Shown here in pieces: positions 34,510 to 43,773 of a stretch of 64,000 nt of DNA. Under the pieces are notes generated by a model. It saw nothing but the letters and a program-made list of their open reading frames with translations, was not told the origin of the DNA and searched no databases. Each line of letters starts with the position of its first letter. The first letter of the stretch is position 1. The stretch comes from an uncultured Oscillospiraceae bacterium. Its GTDB lineage: Bacteria > Bacillota > Clostridia > Oscillospirales > Oscillospiraceae. Made by a program: the position numbers and the translations under genes. Where the stretch lies: the NCBI GenBank assembly GCA_944385095.1, contig CALWVS010000003.1:86509-150508 (forward strand), written 5' to 3'.

Positions 34510-35574
34510 ATGACTACTACTTGGAAAAGATTAACAGCAACTCTGATTTGTGGTACTATGGTTGCCGGACTGGCAGCTTGTAGCGGCGGTACTACAAGTA
34601 CAGGGGGCACCAGCAGTACCACATCTGAAAGCACTGGTAGCACTGGTGATGTGATTGAGTTACAGATTGGATTTGAGAACTCCATCTCTGAACCCATTGG
34701 TCAGGGCATTGAGAAGTGGGCGGAATTGCTGGATGAAGTTTCTGGTGGCACCATGAAAATTACCCCCTATCCTGACAGCCAGCTGGGAAGCAAGAATGAA
34801 TTGATTGATTCCATGCTGTTGGGTGAGCCTGTGTGTACGCTGGCTGACGGTGCATTCTATGCAGACTATGGTGTACCTGATTTTGGTATTGTATTTGCTC
34901 CCTTCCTGTTTGACAGCTGGGATGAGTGCTGGGCTTTGATTGAGTCTGACTGGTATGCAGATCAATCTGCTCAACTGGAGAGCAAGGGTCTGAAGATTCT
35001 GTCCTCCAACTGGATGTATGGTGCCCGTCATACCCTGACCAACACACCTGTCAACACTGTGGATGACTTGGCAGGTCTGAAAATCCGTGTACCAAACAAC
35101 CAGATTCAGTCCTATGGGTTTGATGTGCTGGGTGCTGTGTCCACCGGCATGGATTTGGGTGATGTATACTCTGCCCTTCAGACAAAAACCATTGATGGCG
35201 CAGAAAATCCCCTGGCTACTCTGTATGGACGCAAGCTCCATGAGGTTGCACAGTATCTGATTTTGGATGGTCATGTGCTCAACTTTACCACTTGGGTTTG
35301 CTCTGCTGACTGGTTCAACTCCCTCACTGAGGAACAGCAGAACTGGCTCATTGAGACTGGCGAAGAAGCAGGCTTCTATAATAACACTGTTCTGGAGGAG
35401 CAGGAAGCAAATTATTTGCAGATGATGAAGGATGAGGGTGTCACAGTTGTGGAGCCTACTGAGGAGGTTCTGGAGGGCTTCCGCACAAAGGCTCAGGCTT
35501 TCTATGAGATGGGCAGTACCTTTGGTTGGAGCGATGGTCTGTATGAGACTGTCTGTGAGGCTATGGGCAAGTAA
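34510..35574 (+). CDS. dctP: TRAP transporter substrate-binding lipoprotein (DctP family)
   Basis: 354 residues from ATG 34510, with GAGAGGAAAAGAAA before it. The signal peptide ends in lipobox LAAC (Cys 24), then a Ser/Thr/Gly linker. The DctP fold shows GIEKWAELLDEVSGGTMKI, the carboxylate-binding Arg in LAGLKIRVPNNQ, and KTIDGAENPLATLYG. It captures an organic acid outside the cell; the pathway genes around it point to a hexonate or uronate. An intercistronic hairpin follows it at 35616. Confidence 0.93.
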   Translation: MTTTWKRLTATLICGTMVAGLAACSGGTTSTGGTSSTTSESTGSTGDVIELQIGFENSISEPIGQGIEKWAELLDEVSGGTMKITPYPDSQLGSKNELIDSMLLGEPVCTLADGAFYADYGVPDFGIVFAPFLFDSWDECWALIESDWYADQSAQLESKGLKILSSNWMYGARHTLTNTPVNTVDDLAGLKIRVPNNQIQSYGFDVLGAVSTGMDLGDVYSALQTKTIDGAENPLATLYGRKLHEVAQYLILDGHVLNFTTWVCSADWFNSLTEEQQNWLIETGEEAGFYNNTVLEEQEANYLQMMKDEGVTVVEPTEEVLEGFRTKAQAFYEMGSTFGWSDGLYETVCEAMGK

Positions 35575-35615
35575 GCAGTTACTGCATACGATTGCACCAA
35601 ACTTAGATTGATAGA

Positions 35616-35651
35616 ATCACGACCGGTGACAGTTTTGTTACTGGTCGTGAT
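35616..35651 (+). terminator. Intercistronic hairpin after dctP
   Basis: Stem ATCACGACC / GGTCGTGAT with further pairing inside (near-perfect), lying between dctP and dctQ. There is no U-run, so it is more likely an mRNA-stabilising or processing element favouring the binding protein than a full terminator. Confidence 0.6.
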
Positions 35652-35671
35652 GTGCAAAAGGAGGAAATCTC

Positions 35672-36172
35672 ATGAAGGAGGACAACAAGCTCAAAGCAAT
35701 CCTTGGGAATCTGGATGTTATTGTGGCGGCTGTTGTGTTGGCAATTTTGATTGTTCTGACCTTTGCAGGTGTGCCATTCCGCTATGTATTTAATAAACCG
35801 TTCACATGGCTGGAAGAAGTACAGCTTGCCTGTATGGTTTGGATTGTGTTTGCTGCGGCTGGTGCTGCGTTTCGTGCAGGAAATCAGGTTGCCATTGAAA
35901 TGGTGGTTGATATGCTGCCAAAGAAGATGCAGAAGATGGTAGAAATTTTTATTTCTGTTGTAGTGGTTGTTGTACTTGGCTATCTGATGTATCAGAGTTT
36001 TGGTTATCTGGAGATTTTTATTCGCAGTGGTCGTTCCACCCCTATGTTGAAAATTCCATATGTAGTGATTTATGGTATTGCACCAGTTTCCTATGTACTG
36101 ATGGTTATCAGCTATTTCTACGCTCTGGTGACGGGCGTTAAGTCTGAAGCAAAGGAGGCAATGGAAGAATGA
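35672..36172 (+). CDS. dctQ: TRAP transporter small permease (DctQ family)
   Basis: 166 residues with four membrane helices (about 14-34, 48-68, 88-110 and 128-150). PFTWLEEVQLACMVWIVFAA and the AFRAGNQVAIEMVVDMLP stretch are typical of DctQ. AAAGGAGG precedes the ATG. Its stop overlaps the ATG of the large permease (ATGA), so translation is coupled. Confidence 0.92.
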   Translation: MKEDNKLKAILGNLDVIVAAVVLAILIVLTFAGVPFRYVFNKPFTWLEEVQLACMVWIVFAAAGAAFRAGNQVAIEMVVDMLPKKMQKMVEIFISVVVVVVLGYLMYQSFGYLEIFIRSGRSTPMLKIPYVVIYGIAPVSYVLMVISYFYALVTGVKSEAKEAMEE

Positions 36173-37455
36173 ATGAAGTGTTAGCTTTGGCATCCATTGT
36201 GATGCTCCTGTTGCTGTTTTTGAAAGTACCTGTATTTATTTCTGTGCTAGGTGGTGCAGCAGTTTATTTCCTGCTGAACCCCAATGTAAATCCTGTTGTA
36301 TTTGCCCAGCAGTCCATTGTTGGTGTAGAGAGTATTTCTCTGTTGGCCATTCCATTCTTTGTGTGTGCTGGTATTATGATGAACTACACCGGCGTAACAG
36401 CCCGTATCATGAATTTCTGTGAGGTGCTGACTGGTCGTATGTTTGGCGGTCTTGCACAGGTGAATGTGTTGCTGTCCACATTGATGGGCGGTCTGTCTGG
36501 CTCTAACTTGGCTGATGCTGCAATGGAAGCAAAAATGCTGGTACCTGAGATGGAGAAGAAGGGATTCTCTAAAGAGTTCTCCACTGTGGTGACTGCTGCA
36601 TCTGCTATGATTACCCCTTTGATTCCTCCTGGAATCTCCATGATTCTCTATGGCTGTATTGCCAATGTGTCTATCGGTGATTTGTTCCTGTCCGGTTTGA
36701 CTGTAGGTGCCCTGCTGTGTGTGACCATGATGCTTTTGGTGCGGTTTGTATCCAAAAAGCGTGGATATGCGCCTCTCCGTACCACCCCTGTTACTGGTCA
36801 GGAGTTTGCAAGAGCGATTAAGCCTGCCATTTTGCCTCTGTTGCTTCCTATTATTATCATTGGTGGTATCCGTATTGGTGTGTTCACTGCAACAGAAGCA
36901 GGTGCTGTGGCGATTATCTATGCCATGCTGCTGGGTCTGATTTATCGTGAAATGCACTGGGCAGACCTGAAGCAGGGCTTCAAGGAGACTGTGTGCACCA
37001 CATCTTCTATTATGCTCATTGTGTCAGCTGCCAGCGTGTTCTCCTGGGTACTGACAAAGGAGCGGATTCCCCAGATGCTGACAGAGTGGATTGTAGCAAC
37101 CATTGACAACAAGTATGTGTTCCTGCTGATTGTGAATATCTTCCTGTTGATTGTTGGTATGTTCATTGAAGGAAACGCCTCCATGATTATTCTGGTGCCT
37201 CTCCTGCATCCCATTGCAAAAGAATATGGCATCAATGAAATTCAGTTTGCCATGACCTACATCTTTAACAATGCCATCGGTGCATTGTCTCCCCCTATGG
37301 GAACCTTGATGTTTGTCACTTGTGGTATTACTGGTTGTAAGACAGGTAAGTTCATTCGGGAAGCTGTCCCATTCTATCTGTTGTTGGTTGTCAACCTGCT
37401 GCTTATTACATATGTACCTGTGTTCTCCACTGGTATTCTGACTCTGTTCGGTTGA
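36169..37455 (+). CDS. dctM: TRAP transporter large permease (DctM family)
   Basis: 428 residues with about 12 hydrophobic helices. LLAIPFFVCAGIMMNYTGVT, GGLSGSNLADAAMEAKMLVP and TPLIPPGISMILYGC are DctM hallmarks. It forms the sodium-driven transport path with DctQ. Overlaps dctQ by four bases. The gene order dehydrogenase-P-Q-M-uxaB-uxaA suggests a single operon importing the hexonate used by the downstream enzymes. Confidence 0.94.
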   Translation: MNEVLALASIVMLLLLFLKVPVFISVLGGAAVYFLLNPNVNPVVFAQQSIVGVESISLLAIPFFVCAGIMMNYTGVTARIMNFCEVLTGRMFGGLAQVNVLLSTLMGGLSGSNLADAAMEAKMLVPEMEKKGFSKEFSTVVTAASAMITPLIPPGISMILYGCIANVSIGDLFLSGLTVGALLCVTMMLLVRFVSKKRGYAPLRTTPVTGQEFARAIKPAILPLLLPIIIIGGIRIGVFTATEAGAVAIIYAMLLGLIYREMHWADLKQGFKETVCTTSSIMLIVSAASVFSWVLTKERIPQMLTEWIVATIDNKYVFLLIVNIFLLIVGMFIEGNASMIILVPLLHPIAKEYGINEIQFAMTYIFNNAIGALSPPMGTLMFVTCGITGCKTGKFIREAVPFYLLLVVNLLLITYVPVFSTGILTLFG

Positions 37456-37523
37456 TCATATTGGTTTGAGTACGGTGGACTGGTTCCACCGTACTTGTGT
37501 ATGAAAAATTTGAGGTGAATGTG

Positions 37524-39014
37524 ATGGAAAAGCTCAACTATGAAGTGCTAAAAAAATCCGGTTATGAAGGTTATATTCTGGAGAAAGCACCAGAGAAGAT
37601 TTTACAGTTTGGTGAGGGTAATTTTCTGCGTGCTTTTGTAGACTACTGGTTTGATGTATCCAACGAAAAGGCAGGGTTCAATGGAAAGGCAGTGCTGGTG
37701 CAGCCCATTGCCCCCGGTCTTGCGAAACTGATTAACGAGCAGGAGGGACTATACACCCTGTATCTGCGTGGTCGTGAGAATGGGGAAAAGGTAGACCGTA
37801 AGAGAGTGATTTCCTCTGTCAGCCGCTGCCTGAATCCCTATGAAAAGGCAGATTATGACGCTATGATGGAAGTGGCAGTGTCTGACGATTTGGAGTACAT
37901 TGTATCCAATACCACAGAGGCAGGGATTGTCTATGACCCAGCCTGTCAAAAGGATGACTGCCCCCCTTCCTCTTTCCCTGCAAAGCTGACCCAAGTGCTG
38001 TATCAGCGTTGGAAGGCAGGAAAGAAGCCGGTTGTGATTCTCTCCTGTGAGCTGATTGACAACAACGGCAAGGAATTGGAAAAGTGTGTGGGACAGTACA
38101 TTGACCAGTGGGCACTGGAGGCAGAATTCAAGGCATGGTGTGCGACTTGTACCTTCTGTTCCACTCTGGTGGACCGCATTGTGCCCGGTCGAATCAAGGA
38201 TGCTGAGGAAGTGAAGCGTCTGGAAGAAGCCAATGGCTACCACGATGAACTGATTGACGTGGGCGAAGTGTTTGGTGTATGGAATATTGAAGGACCAGAA
38301 TGGCTGCAAGAGCAGCTTCCCTTCCAGAAGGCAGGGGTCAACTGTATTGTGGTTCCCGATGTAACCCCATACAAAAAGCGCAAAGTGCGTATTCTCAATG
38401 GCGCACACACCGGGTTTGTGCTGGGTGCTTATCTGGCAGGGTTTGACATTGTCCGTGACTGTATGCAGGATGAGACGGTATGTGGATTTATGAACAAAAT
38501 GCTCCATGAGGAAGTGATTCCCACGCTGCCTCTGGATAAGCAGGATTTGGAGCAGTTTGCCAGTGCAGTGGAGGACCGCTTCAATAACCCATTTATCGAC
38601 CATGAGCTGATGAGCATTTCCCTCAACTCCACATCCAAATGGAAGGCACGCAATATGCCCAGCTTTTTGGAGTACATTGAAAAAGAGGGCAAGCTGCCCA
38701 CCTGTCTGACCATGAGTTTGGCAGCTTATATTGCATTCTATTCCAATGACATTCAGGAGTTGACCGACGCCGGACTGGTGTGCCGCCGTGCCAAGGGCAA
38801 CACCTACACAGTCAGCGACGACCGCTGGGCACTGGAATTCTATTGGAATCACAGAAATGACAGTGCAGAAGCACTGGTGCATGCTGTTCTCACCAATGAG
38901 CAGATGTGGGACCAGGATTTGACCCAGATTGCAGGGCTGGAATCTGCGGTACTGGCTAATCTGAACACCATCCGTACAGAGGGTGCAAAGGCTGCATACG
39001 CATCCTGTCTGTAA
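37524..39014 (+). CDS. uxaB: Tagaturonate reductase (altronate oxidoreductase)
   Basis: NAD-dependent enzyme of the mannitol/mannonate dehydrogenase family, 496 residues from ATG 37524 (GAGGTG seven bases upstream). Interconverts D-tagaturonate and D-altronate. The N-terminal ILQFGEGNFLRAFVDYWFD is characteristic of UxaB rather than UxuB. The family substrate site KVRILNGAHTGFVLGAYLAG is intact. It follows the TRAP genes by 68 bases and precedes uxaA, giving the two-step route from tagaturonate to 2-keto-3-deoxygluconate. Confidence 0.92.
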   Translation: MEKLNYEVLKKSGYEGYILEKAPEKILQFGEGNFLRAFVDYWFDVSNEKAGFNGKAVLVQPIAPGLAKLINEQEGLYTLYLRGRENGEKVDRKRVISSVSRCLNPYEKADYDAMMEVAVSDDLEYIVSNTTEAGIVYDPACQKDDCPPSSFPAKLTQVLYQRWKAGKKPVVILSCELIDNNGKELEKCVGQYIDQWALEAEFKAWCATCTFCSTLVDRIVPGRIKDAEEVKRLEEANGYHDELIDVGEVFGVWNIEGPEWLQEQLPFQKAGVNCIVVPDVTPYKKRKVRILNGAHTGFVLGAYLAGFDIVRDCMQDETVCGFMNKMLHEEVIPTLPLDKQDLEQFASAVEDRFNNPFIDHELMSISLNSTSKWKARNMPSFLEYIEKEGKLPTCLTMSLAAYIAFYSNDIQELTDAGLVCRRAKGNTYTVSDDRWALEFYWNHRNDSAEALVHAVLTNEQMWDQDLTQIAGLESAVLANLNTIRTEGAKAAYASCL

Positions 39015-39023
39015 CAATCAAAA

Positions 39024-39056
39024 ACGGGTCTGCACCTATGGGGTTGGCAGACCCGT
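39024..39056 (+). terminator. Hairpin between uxaB and uxaA
   Basis: 10-bp stem ACGGGTCTGC / GCAGACCCGT, followed by CCCCATTTTG. The weak U-tract suggests partial termination or mRNA processing. Confidence 0.55.
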
Positions 39057-39092
39057 CCCCATTTTGTCACAACAAGAGAAGGAGATTGTCCT

Positions 39093-40565
39093 ATGCCTGA
39101 ATTGATTCATATTCACCCCAAGGATAATGTAGTAGTTGCCCTGAAACCCGTCCCAGCCGGGACTGTGTTTGAGGGAGTGACCGCAAAAGTAGACATTCCA
39201 CAGGGGCATAAAATGGCACTGTCACCCATTGGAGCAGGGGAGCAGGTCATTAAATACGGTTTTTCTATTGGTCACGCCACAGAACCCATTGAAGTGGGTG
39301 CATGGGTGCATACCCACAATATGAAAACCAACCTGTCAGGAGAAATTGACTATACATACAATCCAGAATTACAGTTTCCCACCCCTGTGGAGGCTGCCAC
39401 CTTTCAGGGCTACCGTCGCAGAGATGGGAAAGTGGGCATCCGCAATGAAATTTGGATTTTACCCACAGTAGGCTGTGTGAATGATGTGGCAAAGGCATTG
39501 GTGCAGGAGAATCAGGATTTGGTGTCTGGTTCCATTGATGGACTGTATACCTTTCCCCATCCCTTTGGCTGTTCCCAGACAGGGGAGGACCACGCACAGA
39601 CCAGAAAACTACTGGCTGCACTGGCACAGCATCCCAATGCTGGTGCGGTGCTGGTGCTGTGTCTGGGCTGCGAAAACCTGACGTTGGAGCAGTTTAAGGC
39701 AGAACTGGGCAACTATGACGAGGAGCGAGTGAAATTCCTGGTGTGTCAGGAGGTAGAGGATGAACTGGAAGCAGGGCGCAAGATGCTGGAACAGTGTGCT
39801 AACTATGCCGGGCAGTTCAAGCGTGAGGCAATCCCAGCTTCTGAGCTGGTAGTTGGTATGAAGTGTGGCGGTTCTGATGGGTTGTCTGGTATCACTGCCA
39901 ATCCCACAGTGGGACGCTTTTCTGATTTGCTGGTGGCACAGGGAGGCTCTACTGTGCTGACAGAAGTGCCGGAAATGTTTGGTGCAGAAGGATTTTTGAT
40001 GGACCGCTGTGTGAATGAGACAGTATTTCAGAAAGCGGTTGCCATGATTAACGGCTTTAAGGAGTATTTTATTCGCCACAATGAGGTGGTGTATGAAAAT
40101 CCAAGCCCTGGAAATAAGGCAGGCGGTATCACTACGCTGGAAGATAAGTCCTGTGGCTGTGTGCAAAAAGGTGGCTCTGCCCCCATTATGGATGTGATTG
40201 GCTATGGGGAGCAGGTGACAACCAAGGGGCTGAATATGCTCTATGGACCGGGCAATGATTTGGTGTCCTCCACTGCGCTCACGGCTGCTGGTGCCCACCT
40301 GATTCTGTTTACAACAGGACGTGGTACTCCATTTGGTGCACCTGCACCCACCATGAAAATTTCCAGTAATACACCGCTGGCAACGAAAAAATCCGGCTGG
40401 ATTGATTTCAACGCTGGTGTGGTAGCAGATGGCACAAGAACACTGGATGAGGCTGCACAGGATTTGATGGCACTGGTACTGGAAGTGGCTTCTGGTAAAC
40501 AGACCAAAACCGAGGAAAAGGGATTTCGTGAAATTTCCATTTTCAAAGGTGGCGTGACACTGTAA
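39093..40565 (+). CDS. uxaA: Altronate dehydratase
   Basis: Dehydrates D-altronate to 2-keto-3-deoxygluconate; 490 residues. The N-terminal SAF domain (VVALKPVPAGTVFEGVTA, about 10-85) is followed by the UxaA catalytic domain with FPHPFGCSQTGEDHAQT, GMKCGGSDGLSGITANP and LEDKSCGCVQKGG, whose cysteines are probable iron ligands. It closes the sugar-acid operon before a strong terminator. The next enzymes, KDG kinase and aldolase, are not in this window. Confidence 0.95.
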   Translation: MPELIHIHPKDNVVVALKPVPAGTVFEGVTAKVDIPQGHKMALSPIGAGEQVIKYGFSIGHATEPIEVGAWVHTHNMKTNLSGEIDYTYNPELQFPTPVEAATFQGYRRRDGKVGIRNEIWILPTVGCVNDVAKALVQENQDLVSGSIDGLYTFPHPFGCSQTGEDHAQTRKLLAALAQHPNAGAVLVLCLGCENLTLEQFKAELGNYDEERVKFLVCQEVEDELEAGRKMLEQCANYAGQFKREAIPASELVVGMKCGGSDGLSGITANPTVGRFSDLLVAQGGSTVLTEVPEMFGAEGFLMDRCVNETVFQKAVAMINGFKEYFIRHNEVVYENPSPGNKAGGITTLEDKSCGCVQKGGSAPIMDVIGYGEQVTTKGLNMLYGPGNDLVSSTALTAAGAHLILFTTGRGTPFGAPAPTMKISSNTPLATKKSGWIDFNAGVVADGTRTLDEAAQDLMALVLEVASGKQTKTEEKGFREISIFKGGVTL

Positions 40566-40583
40566 AGAGAGAATCAATATAGA

Positions 40584-40632
40584 ACATCCTGACAGGAATC
40601 AACTTATGTCTACTTCCTGTCAGGATGTTTTG
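40584..40632 (+). terminator. Terminator of the sugar-acid operon
   Basis: 15-bp stem ACATCCTGACAGGAA / TTCCTGTCAGGATGT followed by TTTGTTTG. Confidence 0.88.
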
Positions 40633-40920
40633 TTTGTTTTTGCGGCTGTAAGGGAAATGGGATATAGATAGATAAAAATAAAAATAATATAGATTTTATG
40701 ATGTATATATAAAAAAGATAAAAGAATAGAATGAAAAAGTTTGTAAATATGAATATGAAAAAACAGTAAATGGACAAAATTCCATCCATTCAAATGATAG
40801 ATTTTAAATTTAAAGGGATATTGTTTCTTATTTTTTTGAGAAAATGGCCGATGTAGATTAGGATAGGTGTTTTTATAGATGAGTATGATTTTGTACAAGG
40901 TGTCTTTGCACATAGAAGGA
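40633..40920. other. AT-rich non-coding stretch
   Basis: About 290 bases very rich in A and T with no coding frame that has a ribosome site. It probably holds the promoter of the chemoreceptor gene. A GCCGATGT at 40847-40854 resembles a sigma-D -10 but has no good TAAA at the right distance. Confidence 0.5.
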
Positions 40921-40925
40921 AAATG

Positions 40926-40974
40926 GTCTATAGCGACCAACAAACTGAATGTAGTATATAGACGGTTGTGGTCG
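40926..40974 (+). promoter_or_regulatory. Candidate pseudoknotted leader of the chemoreceptor mRNA
   Basis: Two interleaved stems can be drawn: GTCTATA (40926-40932) with TATAGAC (40957-40963), and CGACCAACAA (40934-40943, one bulge) with TTGTGGTCG (40966-40974). They are compatible only as an H-type pseudoknot or as alternatives. The second arm ends just before the AAAGGAG ribosome site. No known riboswitch class was recognised. Confidence 0.35.
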
Positions 40975-40999
40975 ATGTATCAGAAAGGAGATATGGAAA

Positions 41000-43216
41000 A
41001 TGAAAAAAATGAAGCTGGCAACGAAACTCTCTATTATGCTAGGCAGTATCCTAGCGATCATTTTGATCATTTTGGTGGTGAGTACCTCCATCATGACCAG
41101 TGCTGCAATTAAACAGGGCATTTCAGGGGAGCTTTCTGCTATTGCCGATTCAAACGCAACAAAAATTCAGAATTACTTTCAGGAAGCAGATTTTACAGCC
41201 ACTAGCATGAACAACTATCTGGAAACAGCATATGAAAGGGCACAGGAACATCCAGCAGACAATATTCCCTCTACTGACCCTGTTGTGGCGGCACTGTGTC
41301 AAAGTGTGATATACAACACAACACTTTCTTCTATTGGCTATGATGCGGAAAACTTTATGGTGGAAACTGCCCGTAATACAGTGAAAAACAATGCAGTCAT
41401 TGCAGGTATGGGTGTGATGTTTGAGCCATATAAGTTTGAGTCCTCCATTAAGGATTATGCGTTTTATATTTCACAGAACAACGTAGATGGACAGGTGGAA
41501 CCTTATGGAACCTATGAGGAATACTCTGCGGAATCTTGGTATGCTGATGCCATTCAGGCAAAGAAGCAGATTGTAACAGAGCCTTATGAGTATGATGGGA
41601 TGCTGATTCTTTCCTATGCCAATCCTCTGATTATCAATGGAGAAGTACAGGGTGTCATTATTGCAGATCTTGACATCAGTGCATTTAATGAGCTAAGCAG
41701 TTCCAATGAAAAATATCCCACCATGTGGAGTGATGTCTACAGTCACAATGGAAATATCATCTGGGACAGTGAAAGTATGGATGATGTGGGAAAAAGTATG
41801 ACCGACTTTACCCCGAATCAAAATGAGCTGAAACAGATTCAAAACGGCATGAGCGGTGGTACTGCATTTGATGTGACAAAAGTGCGAGAGGATGGCGCAA
41901 AGACCTATTGTTATTACAGTCCCATTCAGGTCGGAGACAGTATCTGGTGGGCCCTGACTGGAGTCTATGCCTCTGATGCAGATGCAATGCAGACACAGAC
42001 CCTGATTGCCCTTGTGGTTTGTTCTGTCATTGCCCTGTTGTTAGTGATTGGGGCAACCATTGTTTTGCTGCAACGTATGCTCAAGCCTATCAGAGAGATT
42101 GCCCATGCCGCTGATGAGATTGTGAGCGGTAATCTTGATATTGAGATTAACCTGAAATCAGAGGATGAAATTGGAAAACTAGCTCACGCATTCCGCACCA
42201 TGGCGCAAAATTTACGAGAAATTATTTTAGATATTGACTATATACTGGGAGAAATGGCAGAGGGCAATTTCCAAGTTCGTACACGGACAGAGAAAAGTTA
42301 CATTGGAGATTATCAGAATCTTTTGCTGTCTATGCGTAAAATCAAACGGTCTTTGAGCAGTACATTAAGTGAAATCAACAGTGCAGCCGATCTGGTTTCT
42401 TCTGGGGCAGAGCAGGTGTCCAGTGGAGCACAGGCTTTGAGTCAGGGAGCCACAGAGCAGGCAAGTTCTGTACAGGAATTGTCTGCCACCATACAGGAGA
42501 TTTCTGGCAAGGTGAATGTCAGCGCCCAGCAGACAAAGACAGCCAATGATCAGACCAGACATGCAGGTCAGAGAGTTTCTGAGAGTCAGGAAAAGATGAT
42601 GCAGCTTGTAGAGGCAATGGAGGAAATTAAGGAGACATCCAGCCAGATTCAAGGCATTATCAAGACCATTGATGACATTGCATTCCAGACCAACATTCTG
42701 GCATTGAATGCAGCAGTAGAGGCAGCCAGAGCCGGCACAGCAGGAAAGGGATTTGCTGTTGTGGCAGATGAAGTGCGAAATCTGGCTGGAAAATCTGCGG
42801 AGGCTTCCAAGAATACACAGGAACTGATTTTACGGTCTATCACGGCGGTGGATAAGGGCAGTGCATTGGCAGTCGATACAGCTGCAGTATTAAAAGAGAC
42901 AGCCGAACAGGCAAGCAAGGTGGTATCTGCCATCACTGAAATTACAGAAGTCTCTATGGAACAGGCAAATGAGATTATGCAGGTGACAGAGGGACTGGAC
43001 CAGATTTCCGCTGTTGTACAAAACAATTCCGCTACCGCAGAGGAGAGCGCAGCAGCCAGTGAAGAACTGTCCAGTCAGGCCAGCGTATTGAAATCTCTGG
43101 TGAGCAAGTTTAAAATTACTGGCGAGAGGGAAACCTATGCTTCACAGTCTAAACCCAGCTATGATGACTATGGAATGGGTGCTGAAGTAGAAGTAGGTTC
43201 CGGTGAAAAGTATTAA
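41000..43216 (+). CDS. Methyl-accepting chemotaxis protein
   Basis: 738 residues. Membrane helix 1 (about 8-31), an extracellular double-Cache-like sensor (about 35-330; contains [18 protein letters not shown]), helix 2 (about 333-358), a HAMP domain ([19 protein letters not shown]), and a long coiled-coil signalling domain. The conserved hairpin tip is present ([20 protein letters not shown], then [19 protein letters not shown]). It couples an outside ligand to CheA. No C-terminal CheR-tethering pentapeptide is seen. AGGAG is nine bases before the ATG. No che genes are adjacent; its place next to the sugar-acid island makes sugar acids possible ligands, which is a guess. Confidence 0.95.
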   Translation: MKKMKLATKLSIMLGSILAIILIILVVSTSIMTSAAIKQGISGELSAIADSNATKIQNYFQEADFTATSMNNYLETAYERAQEHPADNIPSTDPVVAALCQSVIYNTTLSSIGYDAENFMVETARNTVKNNAVIAGMGVMFEPYKFESSIKDYAFYISQNNVDGQVEPYGTYEEYSAESWYADAIQAKKQIVTEPYEYDGMLILSYANPLIINGEVQGVIIADLDISAFNELSSSNEKYPTMWSDVYSHNGNIIWDSESMDDVGKSMTDFTPNQNELKQIQNGMSGGTAFDVTKVREDGAKTYCYYSPIQVGDSIWWALTGVYASDADAMQTQTLIALVVCSVIALLLVIGATIVLLQRMLKPIREIAHAADEIVSGNLDIEINLKSEDEIGKLAHAFRTMAQNLREIILDIDYILGEMAEGNFQVRTRTEKSYIGDYQNLLLSMRKIKRSLSSTLSEINSAADLVSSGAEQVSSGAQALSQGATEQASSVQELSATIQEISGKVNVSAQQTKTANDQTRHAGQRVSESQEKMMQLVEAMEEIKETSSQIQGIIKTIDDIAFQTNILALNAAVEAARAGTAGKGFAVVADEVRNLAGKSAEASKNTQELILRSITAVDKGSALAVDTAAVLKETAEQASKVVSAITEITEVSMEQANEIMQVTEGLDQISAVVQNNSATAEESAAASEELSSQASVLKSLVSKFKITGERETYASQSKPSYDDYGMGAEVEVGSGEKY

Positions 43217-43252
43217 ATGAGGGGAACTGTCTTTTTGACAGAGGTATAACAC

Positions 43253-43302
43253 AAAAACCAGACAGAGAGGGGAAACACAGTCTCCTTTCTGTCTGGTTTT
43301 TT
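43253..43302. terminator. Bidirectional terminator between chemoreceptor and XRE gene
   Basis: Stem AAAAACCAGACAGA / TCTGTCTGGTTTTT with a GGGGA / TCTCC inner part; A and T runs on both sides. Confidence 0.87.
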
Positions 43303-43321
43303 ATAGGATTGTTTTGCATAT

Positions 43322-43675
43322 TTAATGTCTGGTTTTCTTCTGTGGCTCTTTGGTGGCTAACGCAAGTAGTTCCAGTTGTGTCTGTATGAGCGTTTCCATC
43401 AGGTGGTGATATTCTGGCGGGATGTGGGATAAACGCTCAGACAGGTCTATGGTTTCTGTGGACCGTTCCCATAGAAGGCGGTCGGCAGAGATGCCCAACA
43501 CTTCACAGATTTTCTTAAATGTTGAAAGGGAAATCCCCACATTTCCAGATTCACAATCGTACAAGAATTTTGAACTAACTCCAATTAGTTCAGAAAAGTT
43601 TTCACGGGTATACCCACATGCTTCTCTATAAATCCTTATATTTTTACCTACAATAATATTTATATCCTTTTTCAC
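43322..43675 (-). CDS. XRE-family helix-turn-helix regulator
   Basis: 117 residues from GTG 43675, with GGAGG seven bases upstream. The Cro/CI-type helix-turn-helix spans about 8-65 (NIRIYREACGYTRENFSELI, then VSSKFLYDCESGNVGISLST). The C-terminal 50 residues are helical and may dimerise. It diverges from the SLOG-family gene at 43774 across a perfect palindrome (43734-43760), so control of that gene and itself is likely. Confidence 0.85.
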   Translation of the reverse strand: MKKDINIIVGKNIRIYREACGYTRENFSELIGVSSKFLYDCESGNVGISLSTFKKICEVLGISADRLLWERSTETIDLSERLSHIPPEYHHLMETLIQTQLELLALATKEPQKKTRH

Positions 43676-43733
43676 AGAAGCACCTCCGTAATACTTATAT
43701 TTTAGACAGAGGTATTACTGGACAAAACTAAGT

Positions 43734-43760
43734 ATTACTTATAATATAATTATAAGTAAT
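43734..43760. promoter_or_regulatory. Perfect palindromic operator between XRE and SLOG genes
   Basis: ATTACTTATAAT / ATTATAAGTAAT, 12-bp arms around ATA. The left arm contains the TATAAT (43740-43745) that would be the -10 of the plus-strand gene. Further TATTAC / GTAATA copies lie at 43688-43693 and 43713-43718, spaced about two turns apart. Confidence 0.65.
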
Positions 43761-43773
43761 AGGGGGTGAATTT

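Noticed and set aside
37749-39017. 422-codon minus-strand frame opposite uxaB
   Set aside because: No domain and no start signals; uxaB on the plus strand is unambiguous.
40847-40854. Sigma-D-like -10 (GCCGATGT) before the chemoreceptor gene
   Set aside because: No TAAA-type -35 at 14-16 bases upstream; one half-site alone is weak evidence.
40620-40943. 107-codon minus-strand frame in the AT-rich gap
   Set aside because: Low-complexity Ile/Phe/Tyr/Lys translation caused by AT richness, no ribosome site, and it crosses the likely promoter of the chemoreceptor.
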